Under the pieces are notes generated by a model, which was given only the letters and a program-made list of their open reading frames with translations, did not search any database and had not been told where the DNA came from. A stretch of DNA of 64,000 nucleotides from Zizania palustris (taxonomy: Eukaryota > Streptophyta > Magnoliopsida > Poales > Poaceae). Position numbers and translations under genes: made by a program. Location: contig JAAALK010000079.1 of NCBI GenBank assembly GCA_019279435.1, positions 66,288,330 through 66,352,329 of the forward strand, written 5' to 3'. This document shows, one piece after another, positions 46,947-58,996 of this stretch (its first letter is position 1; each line of letters begins with the position of its first letter).

Positions 46947-49900
46947 TCAAGACGATGACCCAGACGAAGCCGCCCCGCCGCACATCCTCTTCTGGAGATA
47001 CTCCAGGCTCGCCACCCGCTGCAGCGAAGCTGTCCGGCCAACCTTGCCAACAGCCAGACCGCCATTGACGAAATCATCATCCTCCTGTGCTGAGGAAGAA
47101 ATGTCAGGCATGTAGTTGTTACCTCCAACATCGTTGCTTGCAGCGAAGTAATTGTTTGGGTCATCTCGGATGGGCACACCAGCATCTGACGAGGCCTCAG
47201 ACGGCGAGCCATTGAATGGCATGCTGAGGGATGACATATCAGAAACAGCAGGATACAGAGCGCTCATGCCTGTCACCCGCTTCACTGAGTCCTCCGCCAT
47301 CTTCACCTGCAAAATTTGATGCATTTCAACGTCAAGATTACCAGATTGATGGTAGCCATGTTTGGACAGGAAAAGCGGTGAGACTATAGGGGGTATAATG
47401 CTGGCAGCTGGCATCCATCGAATGTGCATCCAAAAAAAACATATAGCAAAGGAGCATACCTTTGCTCTCAAGGTTTCAACATCTGCTTTCAATACTCTAT
47501 TGTCAACAGCAGCAGCATTGTACTTCTGATTAACATCAGCAAGACGCCTTAACAGTGAGGAGTTCTCACCTCTTAATTGAGACACCTGTAATAACCAATC
47601 CATAACACATTAACCAATAATTTAGAATGTTATGCTCAGTAAAAAGTAACAACGCGAACTATCTGACCTGTGCATCCATCTCATTCAGGTGAGCTGCCTT
47701 TCTGCTTCTCGAGCGCCTGGCTGATTCCCGGTTGGATTGCTTCCTGGAAAATGTCAAGGAAACTAGCAAATTATCCAAGGAGTGCAAGGCTCAAACAAAG
47801 GTTTCACCTAAAATCACCTGTAGAACATATAATATTACCATCTAGCACAAACAACATAATAGATAATACCACACACGACACTTCAATATTTTGATATATG
47901 TGATTTGATTTTAGTGTATAAGCAGATTTGTGGTGTGCACAGTACTACTGCACACTATCCATAGGTAGCTCAAAATACCTTGGAGGCTGCAAATACCTGC
48001 ATCACACCCTGACATCATTTCACAGCATCTGTAACTATAACCAACTTTAAACTGAGAAAACAGTTCATAAATGAATATTGGTGACCAAGTAATTACCATA
48101 GCTACCAAATTTGTGGTTCATCAGGAGTAATTACTTTATAAAAGGTACAGTTCTCTAGGGACCATGGCATTGATTTGAAGCGAATTGCAGCAACAGCGAG
48201 AGGTTCTGGCATCCTTCCCTCCCTGCCAGGGCCCTCTCCCTCCTCTTTGAGTCTTTGTTTCTTTTATTGGTTAGTTGATTTGCCCTCTCAAGATCTGGCA
48301 TTTGGGTCTGTCACCCCCAATGAAATGGAGGGCATACTTTTCTGAAACCAAATGGCAGGATTTCTCCCATTTGTTTCAAGAAGATAACGCACTGGCCATG
48401 AAGCGGAAACACCACATGAGACATTGCCGGGACACAACAAAGCTTCAGCAGTTATCTGCTAAATAAAAGAGGACACTTCCCCTGACAACTAGATACCCCA
48501 CTAGCAACAAGTAGAAGATTAGAACATAATGCTTAAAGCCATAATATCCCACAACTTGCAATTGGAAGACTTGGAACTCTTGCACTGTCTGATCTGCGGA
48601 GAATGGCCACGATCAGACTTGGAGGGAAGTTATCCTTTCAGACCTCCACACATTGTTCATCTACTTCTTGGCGGCCATTGGTTCATTTGACTATGCCCGA
48701 CATCCCCAAGATCTGCCTTCTGCCCTTTTCTCCCCAATTGATTGCTGAAATTTTGCCCTCGCTAGGTGAGCACTTCTTTTAGGAGTACACACATACTCCA
48801 TGGGCATAGTAATCTTTGACGAACAGAAAATCGATCATATGGTCTGGACTCCAGGAACAATGGAAACTACACTTGATAGGATCGATATTTAAAATGTATG
48901 CATATAAGCAATGTGACGTGAATTGATTGCTTATGTCAATAAACAAGTAGTGAGCAAAGAGATATGTCAATAAAAAAAGAAAGAACACACATGCAATTCT
49001 TCTCTTGCAAGAGATTCAGGAATCAGCATTGATGTATAGCATACAGAAAAACTAACATGGTAGGTAAAAAGAAGACCATACACATGAAATAGTAGGAAAC
49101 AAAGGAGCAATCAGATGAAAGTGGAAATCCTACAGAAACGGCTATGGAAAAAAAGGGGTCATGCATGATGAGCCAAGTTAGTTATGCACATCTATCATTG
49201 CTAAAAAAGTATGCACATATATCTTATAAGCAAGTGCAGGAGATCACCTTCGTTGTAATCTTTGCTCAGCCGGTTTCCCACTTCCGGTTGTCTCGGCTTC
49301 TCCCTCCATATCATCATCATCATCATCATCTGACTGCTCCCTTGATGAAGAACTAGTGGGTTGCTTTACAAGAACAACATTATGTACCAATGTTTGACCT
49401 GGTTCCCCAGTTGGGCCACTTAGCTTGTTTTGAACTGGAATAGGATTATCTGACACATGCCCATGGTCCAAATGGATCATACCAAAGCCAAACATGAAAT
49501 ATCAGAATTCAAACTAGCATTTAAAGTTTCATCTATGTTTCACCACAGGTCATAGCATGATAACATGAACGATTTTGGCACTGGGTCATCTTCTAAAGTT
49601 AAGTGTCCATCAATCAAAACTTATTTTCTTTTGAGCACTCAGAACATGATATTCTCTATCCATGGTTTAGGCAATCAATAATGAAAGGTTTTAATGAGAT
49701 TCCAAAAAACAACCCTATTCACTTTTAAAACAGTATTGTGCTTACGAGTACAGGAAAATAAACGCAATAATTTTAATGGTTTAAGATGTGGAAAGTAATC
49801 CTTGGGTGCTAATTTATGGTTTCCTAGTTTATGTCTTTCCATAATGGCTTAGTCTATATTTGGTAGTCTATCCTGAGATAATTAAGGGCCTAAATAAAAG

Positions 49901-52900
49901 TCTGCTATGTATCAAACATTGCCATGTATTGAGAAGCTATATAATCTAAAGAAAGGAATCATGGCTGATTGCCAAAGTTTCCCCAAAATCATTATGTCAC
50001 CTGTTTCTGTTCGGTTCCTATTTGGCCTGGGTACTCGCTGGCGAGTTCCTCCTCTCCGGCGTGTTCCCGACAGTTGGTATCAGAGCCGATTTGCGGACCG
50101 GGGAGGCCGATGGTAGATCAGGCGACAACCAGTTCAGGCTCCACCAACAACAGCGTTGTTGTCCAAAGGGTGATCCGTGAGGTGGGCGGCGGGTGTAGCT
50201 ACCCCGTCCTCACCAAGACCAATTACTTTGAATGGGCGCTGCTGATGAAGGTGAAGCTGAAAGCGAGGGCACTTTGGCACGTCGTCGAGCAGGGCGGTGC
50301 CGACGTGCAGGAGGAGATGATGGCACTTGACGCTCTTTGTAGCGCGGTGCCACCGGAGATGGTGTCCTCCATTGCCGACAAGGACACGGCAAAGGAGGCC
50401 TGGAAGACCATCTCAGAGATGCGGGTCGGCAACGACCGCGTGAAGAAGTCTGCTACGGTTCAACTGCGGTGGAAGTTCGACTTGGCGACGTTCAACGATG
50501 GTGAGACCATTGAAGACTTCGTGTTGCGCCTCAACGGAATGGCGACGACGCTCGCCACCCTCGATGCGGGGATCGAGGAGAGCAAGATTGTGGAGAAGAT
50601 CGTTCGCAGCGTTCCACCACGATTCAAGCAGATCGTGCTCGCTATCACCACGCTCCTTGATGTGTCGACCCTCACCGTCTCGGATCTAGTGGGGCGGTTG
50701 AAGGCAACCGAGGAGACCTTCGAGGATTCTCCGGGATCGTTGCAGCACGACGGGCGGCTCTACCTCACAGAGGAGGAATGGGCTGCCCGGCAAAGGAAGG
50801 AGGCGGAGAACCACTCCGGCGGAGGCTCGGGAGGTGGACGCCGAGGAGGACGACGCGGGCGCGACCGTGGGCGCGGCGGCCGTGGTCCACCGTTCAACAA
50901 GGGTGGAGACGAGTGCAGGAGGTGCGGCAAGATGGGTCATTAGGCTCGCGATTGTCGCTCGATGCCCAAGAAGGAGCAGGCTCATGCGGTCAAGGAGGAG
51001 GAGGAGGCTTCTCTCCTCGTCGCCAGGGCCTCACCGATGGTCATCAGCCCCGTCGCCAGCACAAAGCCGGCCGAGTCATCGGCGACTCCACTACAAAGGG
51101 TTGGCCTGCCAATGCAACTGGCGGAGCAGGCACAATGCGGAGGCTTGGAGGAGCCTCAGGTTGAGATCCGGGAAGAGAGGGTCTTCACCCAGCTCGGAGA
51201 AGAGGTGGAGAATGAAGTGGAGGCGTGGATTCTGGACACTGGGGCAACAAATCACATGTCCGGGTCCAGGGTCGCATTCTCAAAGCTGGACACGGCGGTG
51301 CTAGGCACTGTTCGGTTCGGTGACGACTCGGTGGCTCGGATTGAGGGTCGTGGGACGATCTCATTTGTGTGCCGGAATGGAGATCATCGATTCTTCACCG
51401 GAGTCTACTACATACCCCGATTGACCTCAAACATCGTGAGCATCGGGCAGCTTGATGAAGAGGGGTACCGCATCAAGATAGAAGCCGGCACAATGAGGAT
51501 CCACGAGCCCGATGGCAAGTTGCTAGCAAAGGTGTCGTGAGCAGAAGATCGGTTGTACATGCTCCACATCAAGATAGCACCACCAATCTGCCTGGCGGTG
51601 CGAGGAGGAGATGATGAGGTGGCGTGGCGGTGGCATGAGCGATTCAGCCATGTCAACATGGCTGCACTGAGGAAGCTGGCTCGGGAGGAGCTGGTTCGAG
51701 GGCTACCGGAGATCGGCCACGTAGAGAGGGTGTGCGAAGCTTGCCAGGCGGGTAAGCAGAGGCGCACCTCCTTCCCCACGCAGGCAGAGTTCAGGGCGAA
51801 GAAGCTCCTGGAGTTGGTGCACGGGGATCTATGCGGTCCCATCACGCCGGCAACACCAAGGGGGAATAAATATTTCTTACTGTTGGTGGATGATTTGAGC
51901 AGGTACATGTGGGTAGCCGCGATTCCTTCAAAGGATCGTGCAGCGGCTGCCATCAAGGAGATTCAGGCGCGAGCAGAAGGAGAGTCGGGAGTCAAGTTGA
52001 AGGCTCTCCGAACTGATCGAGGTGGTGAGTTCACCTCGTCGAGTTTGCGGAGTACCGCGCAGCGGATGGCATCAGCCGGCAACTCACGGCGCCATATAGC
52101 CCACAACAGAACAGCGTGGTTGAACGCCAAAATGGGACGGTTGTGGCAGCCGCAAGGAGCATGCTCAAGGCGAAGGGGCTCCCCGGATGGTTCTGGGGTG
52201 AAGCGGTAAGCACGGCTGTTTATGTGCTGAACAGGTGCCCAACAAAGAGCGTGGAAGGGAAGACGTCATTTGAGGCTTGGTACGGGAAGAAGCCGGTCGC
52301 ACACCATCTCAAGACATTCGGCTGCATCTTCTACGTCCGCAACACCATGCCTCACTTGAAGAAGTTGGAAGATCGAGGTCGCAATATGATCTTCGTCGGG
52401 TATGAGAGGGGAACAAAGGCTTATCGGGCCTACGATCCTATCTCCAAGAGTGTCCATGTGACACGGGATGTGGTCTTCGATGAGCAGGCTCGGTGGGATT
52501 GGAGCATGGTGGCCGACTCCAACATGATGAATAACAACGACGGCGTCTTCACGGTGGAGTACACTATCGCCGGACAGGGCATACCGGCGAGTGAGGGTGT
52601 TGGCGGGGGGCATGGAGCAGCCCCTCCGGACACCGAGCAGACTCCCCCATCTTCGCCGCTTGCATCAGAGGCAAGGACGCCGGGAGGATCCGAAGGGGGG
52701 GAGATAGTGGAGTTTGTCTCTCCCCCTCCAGGTGTTGACGACGACGACCTCGATGCTTGCTACAATGAGGATGAACAACTCCGGTTCAGGAAGATGGACA
52801 ACATCCTTGTGCCGGCATCTCCACCAGGTTTTGTGCCAAGAGTGTTGGAGGAGCTGCACGCCGTGAGCTCAGATGAGCCCACATCCTTCAGTGAAGCCAA

Positions 52901-55900
52901 CCACAGTCCCAGCTGAAGGAAGGCCATGAGAGAGGAGATGGAGTCCATAGAAGAAAACGGGACATGGTTTCTTGTTGATCTTCCTCCTGGGAGGAGGGCG
53001 ATTGGCTTGAAATGGGTCTTCAAGGTGAAAAGAGATGAACATGGAGCCATATCCAAGTACAAGGCACGGCTGGTGGTAAAAGGGTATGCTCAAAGACATG
53101 GTATTGACTATGATGAGGTGTTTGCCCCAGTGGCACGACTGGACTCGGTGCGCTTGCTCATTGCCCTTGCAGCAAGTGAAGGATGGGAGGTGCACCACAT
53201 GGATGTCAAATCGGCATTCTTAAATGGAGATCTTCAAGAGGAGGTCTATGTGGAACAGCCGGCTGGTTTTGTGGTGGCTGGCCAGGAGCACAAGGTGATC
53301 AAGCTGCGGAAGGCCTTGTACGGACTGCACCAAGCACCCGGGCTTGGAATGAGAAGTTGGGCAGCACGCTGTTGTCTTTTAGGTTTAGGAGGAGCCCCTC
53401 AGAACATGCTATCTATATCAGAAAGAAGAACGACATACAATTGGTGGTTGGAGTGTATGTTGATGATCTGGTGATCACGGGAGCTAGCAGAAGTGACATC
53501 CAGAAGTTCAAAGGGGAGATGGCAGCAGCTTTCAAGATGAGTGACCTTGGGTTACTCCACTACTACCTCGGTATTGAAGTTGAGCAAAAGAAGGACAGTA
53601 TTTCACTTAGGGTGTGTTTGGTTCTGCTTTTCAAATCTGCTTCTGCTGTGAAAAAGCAGAAGCTGAACCAAACGGGTTTACCAAAACTGCTTCTACTGTG
53701 AAAAAGCAGTTTTTTTCTAGTACAAATTTGGAAGCAGCATGGACGCTGCTTTTCTGCTTTTGCTTTTCTGCTTTTCTAATTTTTAGTTCAGATTAAAAAG
53801 TATGAATTCAAGGTGTCTTAATTGATTTGACATTATTATGGTTTGTATTGATTTGCACAATTTCATGAGATAATATGTGGTTGTCGGTTACTTTATAAAA
53901 TAAACTATGCACTTTTTTATTTATCTAATATATTTTTTAGTTATTCAGTTGCATCAATGTTTAGTGTTTCCTATTTATATACATGTATAGAATATTATAA
54001 TGATGAAAATTACGTAAGTTATAAAAATAAGTCAGCTCACAGCAATTTTTTCACAGTAGCTTCAACCAAACGAGTTTTAGCTTTTTCACAACAGGCAGCT
54101 CACAGCAGCTTTTTCACAGCAGACAACTCACAACAGCTTTTTCGCAGCTCACAGCAGAACCAAACGCACCCTTAGTCAAGGTGCCTATGCTGTCAAGATT
54201 TTGGAGAAAAGTGGAATGGCAGGTTGTAATCCCTGCCAAGTGCCCATGGAGACAAAGCTGAAACTCAGCAAGCTCAATTCAGAACCCCCTGTAGCCAACG
54301 CCACAGCCTACAGGAGCATCATTGGGAGTCTGCGGTATTTGGTAAATACCCGCCCAGATTTGGCCTTTGTTGTTGGGTATGTGAGTCGCTTTCTGGAAGA
54401 CCCAAGAGAAGACCATTTGGTGGTTGTGAAACATATTCTGCGCTACATTGAAGGAACCAAGACTTGGGGAGTTTGGTTCGGCAGGAAAAAGGCAGAGGAA
54501 GTGAGCTTGACAGGTTTCAGTGATAGTGACTATGCCGGTGATGTTGATACAAGGAAGAGTACAACCGGGGTGATATTCTTTCTCGATGAGAGTCCAATCA
54601 CATGGCAGTCGACTAAACAGAAGGTTGTAGCTCAATCAACCTGCGAAGCTGAGTACATTGCAGCAGCAAATGCAGCTTGTCAAGCACTATGGCTGGCTAG
54701 GGTGCTTGCGGAGGTCCAAGGATCAGAACCTAAAGCTCCAATGTTGAGGGTTGACAATAAGTCAACCATTTCATTGATTAAAAACCCCGTTCTTCATGGT
54801 CAAAGCAAGCATATTGAGGTAAAGTACCACCTGGTCAGGGAGTCTGCTGAAGCAGGTTTGATCAAAGTGGACTACATAAAGAGTGAAGATCAGCTGGGGG
54901 ATATATTGACTAAGCCACTCGGCAAGATCAGGTTCTGTGAGCTGAGGTCGAAGATTGGGCTCATCGATACTGGAGATTTGCACCACAAGGCATAGGAGGA
55001 GATTGTGGAAAGTAATCCTTGGGTGCTAAATTTATGGTTTCCTAGTTTATGTCTTTTCATAATGGCTTAGTCTATATTTGGTAGTCTATCCTGAGATAAT
55101 TAAGGGCCTAAATAAGAGTCTGCTATGTATCAAACATTGCCATGTATTGAGAAGCTATATAATCTAAAGAAAGGAATCATGGCTGATTGCCAAAGTTTCC
55201 CCAAAATCATTCTGTCACCTGTTTCTGTTCGGTTCCTGTTTGGCCCGGGTACTCGCCGGCGAGTTCCTCCTCTCCGGCGTGTTCCCGACATAAGAATCAT
55301 TGTTTATTTATATTTTCAGACCAATTTGAAGATGTGACAGTACATATTACAGTATATATAGCTCAACTTTCAAATAAACTATAATTTGGTCTCATGCCAT
55401 TGCACATGATATTTGAGCAGTTGCACAACTATTTGAATATCATATGTGACCAGATAAGATAAGTACCTCCAATAGAATTAGGAACACCTATGTGTGAAAC
55501 ATCTGCATTTGACAATGATGAACTAGCTGCAGAACGGTCTGAAGGCATTGCGCCAGAGGCCTGAAGATGAAAATGGTGTAAGCACAAGCACCGAGAAACT
55601 TCTACACGACATTCAAACACTCACATAATTTCCAAACTAAAAGGGCAATAACCAGTTTTGTTCCCTAGATGATCTCTGAGACAGGGAATAAAATCCAGGC
55701 GATATGGTATAAAATCCAGGCGTGACACCGATGCAAAAGGATTCCCCATAAACCACAGTCTCACAGATTTAGTAAGGATACATGCTGATTGGTTACACCA
55801 TCATCTCCCTGCCAAGGTAATTGAGCTCCCGTTTTGTACCTTTGCACAACCGCTCTACAATGTGCTTAATGCATGCAGACCATGGACGCCACGGGCCAAT

Positions 55901-56395
55901 ATGAACGCGATAAGCTAATCGTCGATCTAAATGCCCGAACAATCGATGCATACAGTAGAGCATTGCGAGTGGGTACTGAGTAGCGCTCGAGAATAAAAGG
56001 GAGAATGGTCGTACCCTCCACATAGCGACGGCGGCGAGGTCCTTCTCCAGCTTCTGCTTCAGCATGGCGTTGTACTCCATCGGGTCCACCACCGCGCTCG
56101 TCGCCGGCTGCGGCGGCTGCAACTGCGGGATAGCAAGCGGCACCCCTCCGGCGTCAGGCCTCGGGCTAGGGTTAGGACCGGGGCTATCGAGCACAGCCTC
56201 CTCCAGGAACTTCTGGAAGTACCACTCCGACGGGCTCCGGTTCATCGCGTTCGCGCCGCTCCCCGCCGCCGCGCCGATGCCGACACCCCCCGCCCCTCCC
56301 GGTGCCACGGCGCCGTTCCCCTGCTGCTGGGACGGCGGCTGCGGCGGGGACCAGAATGTTTCGGGGGTCTCCCCCACGGAGAAGACGCGCTCCAT
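46947..56395 (-). CDS. REB: Opaque2-like group C bZIP factor (RISBZ2/REB-like)
   Basis: Minus-strand exons 56395-56015, 55560-55467, 49449-49248, 47743-47668, 47585-47460 and 47306-46947 join in frame to 412 residues. The N-terminus has MERVFSVGE and the conserved RSPSEWYFQKFLEEAVLDSP, then PMEYNAMLKQKLEKDLA. An acidic patch with seven Asp precedes the bZIP. The basic region NRESARRSR (N230, R238) and following heptads (VSQLRGENSSLLRRLADVN) span exons 4-5. The C-terminus ends QRVASLEYLQKRMCGG. This matches rice group C factors that bind GCN4-like/ACGT motifs of endosperm storage-protein genes. RISBZ2/REB (OsbZIP33) is the best fit by family, by the neighbouring genes and by comparison with remembered RITA-1-type sequence. 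Intron 2 (49450-55466) is inflated by a copia element inserted antisense to the gene. No coding lesion was seen. Confidence 0.9.
47744..49247 (-). other. Intron 3 of the bZIP gene
   Basis: About 1.5 kb between exon 3 and exon 4. Nothing but AT-rich and unremarkable unique sequence is visible. Confidence 0.6.
49787..50072 (+). repeat. 5' LTR of the copia element
   Basis: TG...CA-bounded terminal repeat, nearly identical to 55004-55290. Confidence 0.95.
50075..50086 (+). other. Primer-binding site, initiator tRNA-Met
   Basis: TGGTATCAGAGC, complementary to the 3' end of plant initiator tRNA-Met, two bases after the 5' LTR. Standard copia priming site. Confidence 0.92.
50110..50943 (+). pseudogene. 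copia gag, truncated by a stop
   Basis: From the ATG at 50110 runs a UBN2-type Gag (YPVLTKTNYFEWALLMKVKL, later VEKIVRSVPPRFKQIV), an Arg/Gly-rich stretch and the start of the zinc knuckle CRRCGKMGH. TAG at 50941-50943 falls inside the knuckle, where family members continue with an aromatic residue and the last Cys. The frame continues open afterwards with ARDC, so the break is a single point change. Confidence 0.9.
50944..54995 (+). pseudogene. copia pol, broken by stops, frameshifts and a MITE
   Basis: Domains in order: aspartic protease (ILDTGATNHMSG, about 51229), gag-pre-integrase (WHERFSHVNMAALRKLA, about 51630), integrase core (HGDLCGPI, VDDLSRYMW, RTDRGGEFTS, then VERQNG near 52116), reverse transcriptase (LKWVFKVKRDEHG, KSAFLNGDL, VYVDDLVITGAS near 53455) and RNase H (STKQKVVAQSTCEAEYIA, ending 54995). 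Breaks seen: TGA at 51538-51540, a one-base loss near 52039, TGA at 52914-52916, a one-base loss near 53340, and a MITE at 53610-54171. It cannot make a working polyprotein. Confidence 0.93.
53607..54174. mobile_element. Tourist-like MITE, copy 2, nested in copia
   Basis: Element 53610-54171 with ends GGGTGTGTTTGGTTCTGC and AGAACCAAACGCACCC and TTA duplications at 53607-53609 and 54172-54174. It is the reverse-oriented relative of 6742-7288. Removing it together with one TTA restores continuous pol coding across the junction, so it inserted after the copia element. Confidence 0.92.
54994..55002 (+). other. Polypurine tract of the copia element
   Basis: AGGAGGAGA immediately upstream of the 3' LTR, the plus-strand priming site. 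Confidence 0.8.
55004..55290 (+). repeat. 3' LTR of the copia element
   Basis: Near-identical to 49787-50072; followed by the TAAGA target duplication. Confidence 0.95.
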
Positions 56396-56592
56396 GCGGA
56401 ATCCACCACGTGCGGGATCGCGCAGGAGCGAATCGCGGCCAGCGGGAAGCTCGCCTCCGAGGGATTCGCAAAGTATCAGATAATTGGATGGTTTGATCTG
56501 AAAAAAAAAACTCGTGCGATTCGCTTCCAGAAGAGGAGGGGAGGGTGGGGAGCGGAGGCCAAAAAGAGGACCGGTTTGAAAGAAGCGGAAAA

Positions 56593-56905
56593 GGGATGTG
56601 AATTAGTTGTTTCATTAGAATTTCAATATTAAACATGTTCATACGGAAATACAAAAAGGAAATTTTACTTTTATGCCACAAAGTTAAGTGATGTTTACTT
56701 TTTTGTCACGGTCTGTATGTTTGACAACTGGGTTTAGAAACCACATGTTATAAACTTATATAGGGCAAAAGAACAAATTCCATCAATTTATGTGTGGCAT
56801 GAGAGCAAATCTCTCATACAAAAACAAGTAATTTTTTAGAAAGTTCTCGTATCACATCCGAAGACCCAGATCCGATCCATGTGGCCTATTTTAAAAAAAA
56901 TCAGA
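56593..56905 (+). repeat. 5S rRNA-derived repeat, copy 1 (interrupted)
   Basis: GGGATGTGAATTAG... and TTAGAATTTCAATATTAAAC match copy 2 at 57355. Similarity stops near 56650 and resumes near 56842 (GTTCTCGTATCACATCC), then continues to CATGTGGCCTATTTTAAAAA. The roughly 190-bp gap looks like a later insertion. It is more decayed than copy 2. Confidence 0.55.
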
Positions 56906-56942
56906 CAAAAAATGAAAATCGATAAAGCTAAGGATTAGCTTA

Positions 56943-57140
56943 TACTCCGTCTTTTTTAAAAAATAACGTCATTAAATTTTATCGTGCTATTTAATTATTT
57001 TTGTATTCAAAAATCTTGTAAAAATATGGAAAAATATAAGTTACGGACATCGATAATAAAACAAAAAATGATATTTCAAAAAGATTTTTAAATAAAATAA
57101 ATAATCAAGTACGATAAAAGTCAATAAAAAAGAGATAGTA
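56943..57140. mobile_element. Stowaway-like MITE
   Basis: Element 56945-57138, ends CTCCGTCTTTTTTAAAAAAT and TCAATAAAAAAGAGATAG, TA on each side. Inverted similarity also includes ATTTTATCGTGCT / AGTACGATAAAAG. Confidence 0.8.
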
Positions 57141-57354
57141 CGTGTATACTGTTTAAGAAGACGAGCTATTTTCAGCGTGTTTGGATGGTCTGATCTGATA
57201 CGCAAACGTGGACTTGTAATCGCCAGATGTTGAGATCGTTTTCTGCTCTTGCTCCGAGCGGATCTCCGGGAAACTCCGAAATTGATGCGTGTTCATGCAA
57301 GCAATTGACGTTTTCAGTAGCAAAATCCAGTCACCGATCACGCCAGCCGTGAAA

Positions 57355-57520
57355 GGGATGTGAGTTAGCTGGCACCAAATTTCCTTAGAACTTCATTGTT
57401 AAGCGTGCTCAGGCGGGAGTAGTACCAGGATGGGTGACCTCCTGGAAAATTCTCGTTCACATCCCGACACACCATGGCCTTCAAACAAAGTCGAGCCCAT
57501 GTGGCCTATTTAAAAAAAAT
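57355..57520 (+). repeat. 5S rRNA-derived repeat (Cassandra-LTR-like), copy 2
   Basis: 57355-57476 aligns end to end with plant 5S rRNA: GGGATG at the start, GTTAAGCGTGCT (box A region), GAGTAGTACCAGGATGGGTG with GACCTCCTGG (intermediate element and box C region), and CACATCCC at the end. The first half is more diverged. It is followed by CATGTGGCCTATTTAAAAAA, shared with copy 1. Lone 5S-like units with a common tail suggest a mobile repeat, for example LTRs of Cassandra TRIMs, rather than a 5S array gene. No methionine-tRNA priming site was found nearby. Confidence 0.75.
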
Positions 57521-58156
57521 CAAGGAGTAGCCAACATGCATATTAATATAGCTGTTTGATCGCTGGCTAATGCCCTAGATCCATTCAGCATTTCAGCTGT
57601 CTGTTCTGCTTGCTTGGATGTCAGGTATGTAGCTTGTTCCATTTGTACACTTCACCCTGGAATTCAGATATGCTTCACCTCATCTCGTGCTGTGCTGTGC
57701 TGACAAGGCATTTGAGGTCGGATAAGATGATCTCATCTATGAATTTAAAGATGAAATGATACATTTGAGATGTTTGATTGGATGGATGGGGTGAGACAAT
57801 TTTTGTTTGGTTAGATGTATACAACTTGAATGAGATAAGGTTAAATTAGTGGGACCCGCTTGTCAAATATATTTTTTAACAAAAATATAATCATATGAGA
57901 TCCTATTTTATAGATTAAATTATAATCAATACAATGATGTAATTAGATCATAAATTGGATAAATAATTTGGGAGTACAAATTATTTGAATATTTATAAAT
58001 GAAAAATAAAATGTGTAATAACCAATCAGCAGACGACACATCATCTCGTCCAATGTTGGATGAGCTCATCCAAAAAAATTTTTGAATCTCTCCATCCAGC
58101 ATATTAAAGAAATAATCCTCTCGTGGACCATTCTATCCAAGAATGACATATCCCAT
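57521..58156. other. Intergenic, no gene recognised
   Basis: AT-rich DNA with repeated ATGAGAT/GATGGATG-type motifs, possibly an old MITE (57715-58075). No ends assigned. Confidence 0.35.
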
Positions 58157-58291
58157 TCAGGGCCTGTTCGGTTAATCCTCTTGAAGAAGGGGATTGAGGG
58201 GGATTGGAGGGGATTTATACTACAATCCCCTCCAATCCCCCTCAATCCCTTCCAAACCCCTTCAATCCCCTCCTAACCGAACAGGCCCTCA
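58157..58291. mobile_element. Near-palindromic 129-bp MITE
   Basis: Element 58160-58288 with TIR GGGCCTGTTCGGTTAATCC / CCTAACCGAACAGGCCC and TCA duplications at 58157-58159 and 58289-58291. Nearly the whole element can fold into one hairpin (GGGGATTGAGGGGGATTGGA against CCAATCCCCCTCAATCCC). Related to the copy at 29198. Confidence 0.85.
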
Positions 58292-58996
58292 GGGATATCC
58301 AACAAACAAAACACATCCTTGTTTGATTTTGCTTCCAGTGAAGAGCATGCCACAAGTATATATAGGCCGAATAGTACGTTACTTTCTTGTGGCCCGTTTA
58401 TATATGAGACCAAATGTGATTGTCACTCATATATGATCCAATACGAACGGAGTAATTTGATACAATGTCACTTTAAAATATGAGCTTCCCCGATTTGTCA
58501 CCTTAAATATAAATTTTACCAAATTATAAGTCCAAACACCGTCACCTTTGATTACCATGATATTTTGAAAAAAATATTAATTTTTCATATAAAATGATCA
58601 TTTCGTTCTTCTTCATCTCTTTCCAAATTCCAAAGGAGCATAGAACCATTGTTTTGAACATGTGTTTTGCCAAATTACTCGTTATAAATGGAACAAAATG
58701 GTATTGCCATTCACATGCGGCCCTTTTCGATCGGATGTGATACGAAAATTTCTCAAAAATTCTCACCTAAACACATTAAACTTAATTTTTTATGAAATCC
58801 GATATCAAATTGTTCGGTACTTCACCCCTTTTCCAACTTTCCAACTTTTTTGTCTTAAGCGGGCCTTCCATTCAACAAGGAAACAAGAGAAAGGAGAGGC
58901 TGAAACTATGGCAGGGCCCCATGGATTCCTACGCATTGAAATTATGTTCATATATATATATATCATTGTGAAAGAGATACTGATGTCCCCTTTTTG
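58292..58996. other. Intergenic, no gene recognised
   Basis: AT-rich DNA with short open frames lacking domains. Confidence 0.4.

Larger units (their letters stand above)
49782..55295 (+). mobile_element. Complete but defective Ty1/copia LTR retrotransposon
   Basis: Element 49787-55290 (5504 bp including a nested MITE), with 5-bp duplications TAAGA at 49782-49786 and 55291-55295. The 286/287-bp LTRs start TGTGGAAAG and end CCCGACA. The order gag, protease, integrase, RT, RNase H is that of copia. Three in-frame stops and two one-base frameshifts interrupt the polyprotein. The LTRs differ at about six substitutions and one indel (about 2%), implying insertion very roughly 0.8 million years ago at the commonly used 1.3e-8 rate. 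It lies in intron 2 of the bZIP gene, antisense to it. Confidence 0.96.

Noticed and set aside
50110..54995. The gag-pol frames as functional host genes
   Set aside because: They lie between LTRs with PBS, PPT and TSD and contain stops, frameshifts and a MITE.
57355..57476. A functional 5S rRNA gene
   Set aside because: Too diverged in the first half, single, and followed by a repeat-specific tail instead of 5S spacer.
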